Positions 57,307-64,000 of a stretch of DNA of 64,000 bases are shown piece by piece. The stretch covers positions 1-64,000 of the forward strand of contig JRWQ01000020.1 of NCBI GenBank assembly GCA_000775715.1, read 5' to 3'. The notes beneath the pieces were generated by a model. It made no database searches. It had not been told where the DNA came from and saw only the letters and a program-made list of their open reading frames with translations. The DNA comes from Vibrio tubiashii (GTDB lineage: Bacteria > Pseudomonadota > Gammaproteobacteria > Enterobacterales > Vibrionaceae). Every line of letters starts with the position of its first letter. Position 1 is the first letter of the stretch. Both the position numbers and the translations under genes were made by a program.

Positions 57307-59031
57307 TTAGATATATATCGCTTGAATGTGGCCAGATGAATCCCCTTCACCTAAGCTCATCACTTCGCTTAAGCTCACCGTGCCTTGCAAAGCCAGTTCC
57401 ATTGCCGACGCGAGTAAAGGTTTGTAATTTGGAGATTGGCGCGCGACTTTTGAAAAGCCGACCGCGTCATTGGCCCGAAGCATATCCATCATGTCTTGCT
57501 CTAACTCAAGCATCTCAAACACACCAATACGACCACGATAACCCGTTAGGTTACAGTTTTGGCAGCCGCGGCCTTTAACAAAAGTCGCCTCGACTTGATT
57601 CGGGAAGCGCTGTGCGAGCCACTGTACGCGAGCATCATCAAGTTGCTCTTCCGTCTTACAATCAGGGCAAACCTTACGCACCAATCGCTGTGCCACTACC
57701 GCACGCACCGCACTGGCAACCAAATAGCCCGGCGCTCCCATATCCATCATTCGCAGCGCACTATCAATCGCATCGTTGGTATGCAAGGTGCTCAATACAA
57801 GGTGACCAGTTAGAGCGGCTCGCAATCCAATTTCTACCGTTTCTTGGTCGCGCATCTCACCTACGAGGATAATATCTGGATCCTGACGGAGAAACGTTCG
57901 AAGCACAGTAGAGAAATCGAGGTCGATCTTAGGGTTTACCTGCACTTGGTTAACGCGTGGTAGACGGTACTCAACAGGATCTTCCGCTGTGATGATCTTC
58001 TTACCCGGCTCATTAAGCTCACTTAACGCACCATACAGGGTAGTGGTTTTACCCGAACCTGTAGGCCCAGTGACTAAGATCATACCATGGGGTCGGCGTA
58101 ACTGGCGTCTTAACTTATCTAACAGGTAAGGGGGAATCCCCGACTCTTCGAGCTTGCGCACACCGGCTGATTGATTAAGCAGACGCATCACCACCGACTC
58201 ACCATATTGAACTGGCATGGTCGACATACGAATATCCACCGACTGGCCTTTAGAGCGGATGTTAAAGCGCCCATCTTGTGGCAGACGCTTTTCGGAGATA
58301 TCTAAGTTGGCCATCAACTTGAGCCTAAGAACCAACGCAGAAGCGATATTCACTTCGTTCAGCAGTGTCTCATGGAGTACACCATCAATACGCTGACGCA
58401 AGCGGAGCACATCAGAATCAGGCTCGATATGGATATCAGAGGCCCCGACCTGAATCGCATCTTCAAACATAGAATTGATCAGCTTAACAACGGTAACTTC
58501 TTCGCTATCATCCCCTTCAATACTATAATCAAACGCTTCGGTAACCTGATGTTCGGCCTGTAGCTGTTCAGCAAATGAGGCAATCTCTTTAGTGCGTCGA
58601 TAATAGCGATCAAAACCATCAACTAACTGCTTTTCTGGCGCAATAACGAACTCAATACTGTACTGAGCCAATTGCCCTAATAGCGCCTCCTGAGCAAACA
58701 GATCCGCCGGATCACTCATTGCAACACGTAGGGTATCCATCTGACGACCAATGACCAAAGCGCGCAAACGTCTCGCATGTACTTCGGGCAGTAACTGAAC
58801 GGCCTCGATGTCCACCTCGGCACGGCTCAAATCAATTAACGGTATAGACAGTTGCTGTGATAGGAACGACAGCATTTGATGCTCGGTCAGTGCGCCAAGG
58901 TCAATTAAGGTTGCACCCAGCTTTCGCCCAGTCGTTTTTTGCGCTGCGAGAGCTTGTTCGACTTGCTGTTCGGTAATAATGCCTTCTTCAACTAGAAGGT
59001 CGCCGAGGCGTTTTCTTAACTTAATTTTCAC
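57307..59031 (-). CDS. mshE: MSHA assembly ATPase MshE (GspE/PilB family)
   Basis: Hexameric ATPase powering pilus extension. Using the GTG at 59031 (AGGA 8 nt upstream) the protein has 574 residues; a TTG at 59055 lacks such a site. Two 24-residue MshEN motifs (8-31 with RLGDLLVEEG, 37-60 with KLGATLIDLG) separated by 5 residues form the c-di-GMP site established for MshE. Walker A GPTGSGKTT is at 322-330, the Walker B region reads DPDIILVGEMRD, the His box LSTLHTND follows, and CPDC/CQNC (455-458, 490-493) bind zinc. The start overlaps the mshN stop. Confidence 0.93.
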   Translation of the reverse strand: MKIKLRKRLGDLLVEEGIITEQQVEQALAAQKTTGRKLGATLIDLGALTEHQMLSFLSQQLSIPLIDLSRAEVDIEAVQLLPEVHARRLRALVIGRQMDTLRVAMSDPADLFAQEALLGQLAQYSIEFVIAPEKQLVDGFDRYYRRTKEIASFAEQLQAEHQVTEAFDYSIEGDDSEEVTVVKLINSMFEDAIQVGASDIHIEPDSDVLRLRQRIDGVLHETLLNEVNIASALVLRLKLMANLDISEKRLPQDGRFNIRSKGQSVDIRMSTMPVQYGESVVMRLLNQSAGVRKLEESGIPPYLLDKLRRQLRRPHGMILVTGPTGSGKTTTLYGALSELNEPGKKIITAEDPVEYRLPRVNQVQVNPKIDLDFSTVLRTFLRQDPDIILVGEMRDQETVEIGLRAALTGHLVLSTLHTNDAIDSALRMMDMGAPGYLVASAVRAVVAQRLVRKVCPDCKTEEQLDDARVQWLAQRFPNQVEATFVKGRGCQNCNLTGYRGRIGVFEMLELEQDMMDMLRANDAVGFSKVARQSPNYKPLLASAMELALQGTVSLSEVMSLGEGDSSGHIQAIYI

Positions 59032-60085
59032 TCGGCTGTTCCTCAAGATTTTCAATCAATGCAAGTCGATCGCGAATAAATTGCTGAGATTGGCTCGAAA
59101 GACCAAGTTGAGATAGCGCTTGCGTGTAAGAACCTTTGGCTTCTGCCAGTTGAAATGCTCGCTCTTGCTGGATCCCCAGCCCCATCCACCAGCGAGCACT
59201 ATCTGGTTCCAGCTTTACAAGCTGGAGGTAGCTTTGTAAAGCGAGTTCGTCTTGCTTCTCTTTCTGCGCTAATGCGGCACGCAATGATAGATACTCAATC
59301 GAGGCGGACTCTGGCAAGGTGCTCAATACCGTCAGTGCGACTGTGTTTTGTTGCTCCTTCATAAGCATTTTCGCCAGCGAAAGGCGCAGTGTGGAGTCTG
59401 ATTTATCTAAGCTAATGCCCTTTTGCAGCAGGTCTGCCGCTTTGCGTACCTCACCCTTTCCGTAGTAGAGCGCCGCCAAACGTTTTCTGACCTTCTTGTT
59501 ATTCGGTGTGTAACGCAAAGACTCAGAGTAGTCACTGATTGCATCAGCCAGGTTATTGTTATCAAGCGCTTTTTTTGCTCTTATTTGAGCTTTTTGAGAT
59601 AACTGTTCAGGAGTAAGCTCAACTTGCTCAATACGCACCTCCCCTAGCTGGGCTTTCTTGATAGGAGCTGGCTCGGCTGGAGCTTTAGTTTCATTACGAG
59701 CAAGCGCCACTGTTTGAGCAACCACTTTTGGTTTTACTTTGGTGGTCATTGGCTTAGCTAACTTAGGCGCCGGTTCAATATCTTGCTCAGAGACTGACTG
59801 ATAAATCGGTTGTTCAACCACTGCGACTTTTGTCGTTGGCGATTCAACGCTCAACTGGGATGAAGGCGTTTGTGAGTCAATAACTGTCATTTGAGAGACG
59901 GGTTGTGAAGGTGCTTGCTGAGAAAGCGCCCAGCCGCCAACTGCTAAGCTCAGAGTGAAGCTACCAACCACCCAAGGCAGTACTTTCCATTGCTTAACTG
60001 GCTTAACTTCAGCTTTGCTAATCGTCCCCATTTGGGTTGATTTATCGCTAGCTAATTTTGAAAGCGCACTATTAATCGCACTCAT
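59021..60085 (-). CDS. mshN: MSHA biogenesis protein MshN (TPR)
   Basis: A 354-residue protein with a cytoplasmic start (about 1-30), a membrane segment (about 34-52, LPWVVGSFTLSLAVGGWALS) and, after a Pro/Lys/Val-rich linker (about 55-150), tetratricopeptide repeats (about 165-345). The TPR part is a protein-binding scaffold, possibly for the secretin. It overlaps mshE by 11 bp and follows mshM by 3 bp. Confidence 0.9.
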   Translation of the reverse strand: MSAINSALSKLASDKSTQMGTISKAEVKPVKQWKVLPWVVGSFTLSLAVGGWALSQQAPSQPVSQMTVIDSQTPSSQLSVESPTTKVAVVEQPIYQSVSEQDIEPAPKLAKPMTTKVKPKVVAQTVALARNETKAPAEPAPIKKAQLGEVRIEQVELTPEQLSQKAQIRAKKALDNNNLADAISDYSESLRYTPNNKKVRKRLAALYYGKGEVRKAADLLQKGISLDKSDSTLRLSLAKMLMKEQQNTVALTVLSTLPESASIEYLSLRAALAQKEKQDELALQSYLQLVKLEPDSARWWMGLGIQQERAFQLAEAKGSYTQALSQLGLSSQSQQFIRDRLALIENLEEQPSEN

Positions 60086-60088
60086 GAA

Positions 60089-60928
60089 TTAACTCCACCC
60101 CCATAGCAGTGGGGTTTTGAATTTTGGTTTGCAACTGTCGTAAGTATCATGAATCGCCGCAAACAACTGTGAATTCGTCACTTGAGCTGATGCCTGGCTC
60201 ATGGCTAACAATAGCGCTTTATGACATATTTGATTGATCAATCGCGGATAGCCGCGACTTGCTCGCCAAATCGCTTTTTTATGGTTTAGCGCCAAAATAC
60301 TCGCTTTACCGCCCGCTTTAGTTAATCGGTTATCGATATAAGCGACACACTCATCCAGCGTTAGGCCTCGTAACGTAGCATTAAACGTAATACGTTGACG
60401 AAACTGCCGCAAACGATGACTGGCTAAGCGTTCGTCAAGTTCTGGCTGACCAAGCAAGATAATCTGTAATAGCTTCTCTTGTTCAGTTTCTAAGTTGCCA
60501 AACAGCCTAAGGACTTCAAGCGCATCATCATCCAGAGCTTGAGCCTCATCGACCAGTACCACGACACGCTTACCCTGCAGTTTCAACTCAATTAGTCGCT
60601 TTTGAATCTCATCAACAATCCTAGTTTCATTGTCGACGCCTAAACCCAACTCACTCGCTACTGCCATACGCAACTGGCCACCACTTAGAGCCGGGTTGGG
60701 TAAAAAAACCAACTGGACATTGGGCTCAAATTGCTTCACTAACACTCGGCAAATCATGGTTTTCCCCGTACCGACTTCACCCGTGACCTTGATTACCCCT
60801 TCGCCCATTTCAAGCGCTGTATTGACCATATGAATCGCTTCATAATGAGGCGTCAACCCCAGAAACATCTCAGTATCTGGGGTGAGGTGAAATGGCAAGC
60901 TATCAAAGCCAAAGTGCTCTAGGTACAT
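60089..60928 (-). CDS. mshM: MSHA AAA ATPase MshM (ExeA family)
   Basis: A 279-residue AAA-type ATPase related to ExeA/GspA: MYLEHFGFDSLPFHLTPD start, Walker A GEVGTGKT at 50-57, Walker B VVLVDEAQALDDDALE (about 120-135) and sensor region LLQIILLGQPELDERL. It lacks the periplasmic peptidoglycan-binding domain of ExeA and has no clear membrane segment. It may assist secretin insertion with MshL and MshN (inference). Confidence 0.9.
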   Translation of the reverse strand: MYLEHFGFDSLPFHLTPDTEMFLGLTPHYEAIHMVNTALEMGEGVIKVTGEVGTGKTMICRVLVKQFEPNVQLVFLPNPALSGGQLRMAVASELGLGVDNETRIVDEIQKRLIELKLQGKRVVVLVDEAQALDDDALEVLRLFGNLETEQEKLLQIILLGQPELDERLASHRLRQFRQRITFNATLRGLTLDECVAYIDNRLTKAGGKASILALNHKKAIWRASRGYPRLINQICHKALLLAMSQASAQVTNSQLFAAIHDTYDSCKPKFKTPLLWGWS

Positions 60929-60933
60929 AACGG

Positions 60934-62598
60934 TTATTGCTCGTCAGGGAACCACTCTTGTAATAGGTCACGTGAGCGCTCTAGCTCTTTTTGCCAAGTA
61001 TTTACGCCAACCACCGAAGGCTTAAGCAGAATCACCAACTCAGTTTTTTGGGTTAGCTTAGTGGTATTGCGGAACAAGTGGCCTAGCGCAGGCACGTCAC
61101 CTAAGAAGGGCACTTTCGACACTTGATCAAAAGTACTCGACTTCATTAAGCCTCCAATCACAACCACATCACCATCTTGAGCGCGAATAACGGAATCTGA
61201 TTCACGAATCGAACTGGTTGCCAACGGCAGAGTTAGATTATTGGAACCAAAGCTGATCTCTTTGCGTTCCTCTTTCACTTCAATAACCGATGGATGTACA
61301 TGCAACAGCACATTTCCTTGGTCATCGATTTGAGGTGTTACATCAAGTGAGATACCTGAGAAAAATGGCGTTAGCTCAACATCCGTCGAAGTGTTACTTG
61401 ATGAGCTATTTGTATCAGTATTAGAAGAAAAGTCCGTCACATAGTAGCTGTCTGTACCCACTTTGATGACTGCTTTCTGGTTATTCGATGCAGTAACACG
61501 AGGGCTAGAGAGGACATTTAGATCGCCCTGAGTAGCCATAAAGCTCAATACCGCTTCAAAGCTACCACTGGAGATCACTAAGTTTGATTGACCACCGAGT
61601 AAATTGCCAATAGTGTCCAGACCAGGAAGTACAGCAGGCACAATCGCCCCTGTGACGTCTTTGACAATTGAGCCCTGACCAAGCGAGTAGTTGGTTCCAT
61701 TCGAGCTAAACGCTTTTGACCAGTTAATGCCCTGCTGATATCCATCACTCAAGGTCACTTCAAGGATCTTCGCTTCAAGAATAACCTGCCGATGCATACG
61801 CTGCTGAGAAACACCTAAAAAGTCGCGTACTTCTCTAATTTCATCAGGAAAAGCCCTCACTGTGATAACGCTCGCCTGAGGGGTTACCACGACGCTCTGA
61901 CCATCGCCCGAACCAATCAGTTGCGCCACTGCAGTCTCTAGCTGTGGCCAAAAGTCACTTTCGTTAGTGGTCTCAATCTCAGTACCGCCTTTAACATTAT
62001 TGCTGCTACTGTTACTCGAGTTAGAATTTGACGATGTTGATGAGTTCGACGAACTAGAGCTTGATGAGTTATTGTCAGTATTAGTAATGGTTCCCGTCGA
62101 GATAGAGGTAAGTGAGCGGCCTGTGCGCTTAAACTGCAAATAGTCAACGGGAATCGTCACTGTACGCAGGCCCGCAGGGTAAACCTGAATAACATTTCCG
62201 ACCTTATTAATATCGTAGCCATACATGTCCTGTACAACCGCTAACACTTCATCCAAGGACACTTCATTGAGGTTAACGGTAATACTCCCACTCACGTTAG
62301 GATGAATCGCAGCACTATATTGAGTACCTTTGACTAAGCTAGCAAAAAACGCTTTAGCATCAACACTATTGGCTTTGATTCTAAAGCGTTTGATCGCCTT
62401 AGACGCAACCATGCTATCGCCACTCAGTTCCGGCATAAGATCAGCTTCTACTGAAGCAGGGAGCGTTTCTAGAGCACGGCTATTGTTTTCATTGATCGCC
62501 TGATTCAGCGCACCTTTAGCCTCTACAGGATCTCTATGTCCCATAGTACAACCAGCTAGTAAGCTGGTAATCGTGATTGCTATTGCGATTTTACGCAT
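60934..62598 (-). CDS. mshL: MSHA outer-membrane secretin MshL
   Basis: Forms the outer-membrane pore for the pilus. The lipoprotein signal has the lipobox LLAGC with Cys17 from the ATG at 62598 (a TTG at 62607 is an alternative with AAGG 4 nt upstream). After an STN/N0-like domain (about 60-130) and a secretin N domain interrupted by a Ser/Asn-rich linker (about 160-200), the C-terminal secretin domain (about 260-550) carries the VPFLGDVPALGHLFRN signature. It lies 6 bp after mshK. Confidence 0.93.
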   Translation of the reverse strand: MRKIAIAITITSLLAGCTMGHRDPVEAKGALNQAINENNSRALETLPASVEADLMPELSGDSMVASKAIKRFRIKANSVDAKAFFASLVKGTQYSAAIHPNVSGSITVNLNEVSLDEVLAVVQDMYGYDINKVGNVIQVYPAGLRTVTIPVDYLQFKRTGRSLTSISTGTITNTDNNSSSSSSSNSSTSSNSNSSNSSSNNVKGGTEIETTNESDFWPQLETAVAQLIGSGDGQSVVVTPQASVITVRAFPDEIREVRDFLGVSQQRMHRQVILEAKILEVTLSDGYQQGINWSKAFSSNGTNYSLGQGSIVKDVTGAIVPAVLPGLDTIGNLLGGQSNLVISSGSFEAVLSFMATQGDLNVLSSPRVTASNNQKAVIKVGTDSYYVTDFSSNTDTNSSSSNTSTDVELTPFFSGISLDVTPQIDDQGNVLLHVHPSVIEVKEERKEISFGSNNLTLPLATSSIRESDSVIRAQDGDVVVIGGLMKSSTFDQVSKVPFLGDVPALGHLFRNTTKLTQKTELVILLKPSVVGVNTWQKELERSRDLLQEWFPDEQ

Positions 62599-62613
62599 AA
62601 GTTTCAACTGACC

Positions 62614-62937
62614 TTACTGTTTCACATCCAGAGAGAAAAGATTGAGTTGCCATTGCTTGCCACCTGTTTCTAGAGTGACAACCTCTGGCTTAATTTGACT
62701 AACTTTGTAACCACTGACGACTTCACCTACAAGCACTACGTGGCCATTAACAATCGCACGGCATCCATCAACATCTTCACAAACAATGCTCTGTAACTTC
62801 GGTACTGGCTTACGCTTTACCACAGTGGTTTTGTTTAGCGGCGATGTCTGCCAACCTAATGGCGCCGTTGGGTCTTGTGCTGCCAACGAATTAAGTGATA
62901 GCAGTGATAAAACGAATGCCAAGCTAATCCTAACCAC
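62614..62937 (-). CDS. mshK: MSHA biogenesis protein MshK
   Basis: A 107-residue protein with a signal peptide (core LAFVLSLLSLNSLAA, cleavage before QDPTAPLGW). The DPTAPLGW start and the VNGHVVLVGEVVSGYKVSQI segment resemble PilP/GspC-like HR domains that contact the secretin. GTG at 62937 has AGGAG 7 nt upstream; TTG at 62940 is an alternative. It overlaps mshJ by 8 bp. Confidence 0.87.
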   Translation of the reverse strand: MVRISLAFVLSLLSLNSLAAQDPTAPLGWQTSPLNKTTVVKRKPVPKLQSIVCEDVDGCRAIVNGHVVLVGEVVSGYKVSQIKPEVVTLETGGKQWQLNLFSLDVKQ

Positions 62938-63580
62938 CAATAAACTCCTGCCTAGATCCTAAGGTATAGACTTCAAGTACCAAACGTGCACTTGGGTACT
63001 CCTCAACAGAGTAGTGAAAGCTTCTCCAGTAATATTTGACAGGCAAATTTTCCAACGTCTCTAAATAATTAACGATAGCAAAGTACTGCCCGGTTAACTC
63101 CAAACGTACAGGATGAATGTAGTAACCCGTTGAGCTGGATTGAGCTTCATTTGTCACTATCGGCTCTGCTGGCATTGACGCCAGTGACACTAGGTGCAAG
63201 CCTTTTGATTCAGCCAACACTTGCTCTAATAGTTGCGCCATCTGGCTAGGAGCAATGAGGTTCTCGACAATCGCTGCAAGTTGAGTAGAAAGCTCTTGGC
63301 TCTCAGCCATCAGTTGCTTGTACTCTTGGTTTAGCTCCTGATCCGGATCTTTGCGCAATTTAGCGGTCATCAATAAAATATCCGCTTCAAGGCGTTGCGC
63401 GTTAAGTTTACTCGCCGCAATTCGTTGAGTTGTGGCCTTGTTCTGCTCAAGGGTTGGTTCCACTAGGAAGGTAAATAGGCCAAGTGCAATGGCGACAAAA
63501 CCACATAAAGTGATTAGCCACTTCTCTCTCGCGCTCAGTTGGACAAATTTGTCACACCACTGTTGCCAGTACTGCTCCAT
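62930..63580 (-). CDS. mshJ: MSHA biogenesis protein MshJ (PilO/GspM-like)
   Basis: A 216-residue inner-membrane protein with a short cytoplasmic start, one membrane segment (about 20-40, LITLCGFVAIALGLFTFLV), a coiled coil (about 45-105) and a periplasmic ferredoxin-like domain, the PilO pattern. It overlaps the upstream gene by one base (TAATG). Confidence 0.89.
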   Translation of the reverse strand: MEQYWQQWCDKFVQLSAREKWLITLCGFVAIALGLFTFLVEPTLEQNKATTQRIAASKLNAQRLEADILLMTAKLRKDPDQELNQEYKQLMAESQELSTQLAAIVENLIAPSQMAQLLEQVLAESKGLHLVSLASMPAEPIVTNEAQSSSTGYYIHPVRLELTGQYFAIVNYLETLENLPVKYYWRSFHYSVEEYPSARLVLEVYTLGSRQEFIGG

Positions 63581-64000
63581 TAGTCGTCCTCCTGTTGTGT
63601 CTTAAGCTCAAAAGTAATGATGTTGTCCTCATTACGACCTATGGTTAACCTTTCAAATGTACGCCCAACTAGGTTTAACTCAGTTTTAAATTGATTGACC
63701 CAATTTGGAATCGCTTTCGCTTCGCGAGCTAAGCCCTGCAAATCTAAAGTCATCTCATCAATAGTGATGGAACTGAGTGATATATCGTTTCTTCCCAGCT
63801 CAGCCAGTGAGCGCATCACACCCGAATAACCCATTTGTTGTGATTCATCAAAGCTATTAATCGCTTGTAACGAGTGTCTTTTAGCTTCTATCTCTTGTTT
63901 AAGCCTAGCAATAGCCGCAACTTTCGCTGCGCTAGGTTTATGCTTTTCTAATCGCTGACTCAAGCTTTCAACCTCTTGCTGGTACTCTTTCTCCTGAGAC
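63580..64000 (-). CDS. mshI2: MSHA biogenesis protein MshI2/PilN-like, partial
   Basis: The frame is open to the window edge, so the 5' end is missing; a TTG at 63963 is not a convincing start because the preceding codons continue the same coiled coil (EKEYQQEVESLSQRLEK). The visible part is the periplasmic coiled coil followed by the PilN C-terminal domain (SLSSITIDEMTLDLQGLAREAKAIPNWVNQF). The numbering of MshI proteins is not settled by this fragment. Confidence 0.78.
   Translation of the reverse strand, partial: SQEKEYQQEVESLSQRLEKHKPSAAKVAAIARLKQEIEAKRHSLQAINSFDESQQMGYSGVMRSLAELGRNDISLSSITIDEMTLDLQGLAREAKAIPNWVNQFKTELNLVGRTFERLTIGRNEDNIITFELKTQQEDD

Overview
This window reads as ordinary core chromosome of a Vibrio (Gammaproteobacteria, Vibrionales). 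The main reasons are the complete MSHA type IV pilus locus beside mreBCD, a two-gene TRAP transporter of the TAXI class next to argR and mdh, and the gene strings tRNA-csrA-lysC-alaS-recX-recA-pncC/mutS and lptG-lptF/pepA-holC-valS. Base composition looks even across the window, and I see no insertion sequence, integrase, prophage, CRISPR array or toxin-antitoxin pair.

Layout. 1-0.6 kb: four tRNA genes on the minus strand (Ser-Arg-Ser-Arg), with two promoters and an internal terminator. 0.7-7.4 kb: csrA, lysC, alaS, recX, recA (with a clear LexA box) and pncC on the minus strand. 7.5-10.1 kb: mutS. 10.1-17.6 kb: lptG/lptF divergent from pepA-holC-valS. 17.6-22.4 kb: a D-2-hydroxyacid dehydrogenase, rluA, a 126-nt palindromic element and rapA. 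22.8-27.6 kb: phoH2-type ATPase, argF, the pyrimidine operon pyrL-pyrB-pyrI with a leader-peptide attenuator, and ridA. 27.6-34.5 kb: mdh divergent from argR, then the TRAP receptor, fused TRAP permease, a universal stress protein and a DUF2061 membrane protein. 34.5-37.7 kb: an orphan GH2-fold protein with no catalytic domain, rraB and a solitary arginine deiminase gene. 37.8-48.6 kb: one long minus-strand cluster mreB-mreC-mreD-maf-rng-yhdP-nit-tldD. 48.7-64 kb: MSHA pilus genes in transcription order mshI2(partial)-J-K-L-M-N-E-G-F, then B-A-C-D-O-P-Q.

How genes work together. Arginine and pyrimidine metabolism meet here: argF and pyrB compete for carbamoyl phosphate, argR encodes the arginine repressor, and arcA degrades arginine. 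A good ARG box lies in front of argF, and a related palindrome occurs before both argR and arcA. The mre cluster couples cell-shape genes to RNA turnover and envelope lipid trafficking (yhdP), while lptFG export LPS. The MSHA block holds an assembly set (inner-membrane platform, secretin, c-di-GMP-sensing ATPase) followed by a pilin set, with a terminator-like hairpin after the major pilin gene.

I did not find a convincing new multi-gene system. The more interesting leads are the orphan GH2-like protein, the PDZ-like tail on the TRAP permease with a degenerate universal stress partner, the triple-hairpin leader of the TRAP receptor gene, the large palindromic intergenic elements, and the repeated use of hairpins without a U-tract between genes whose products are needed in unequal amounts.
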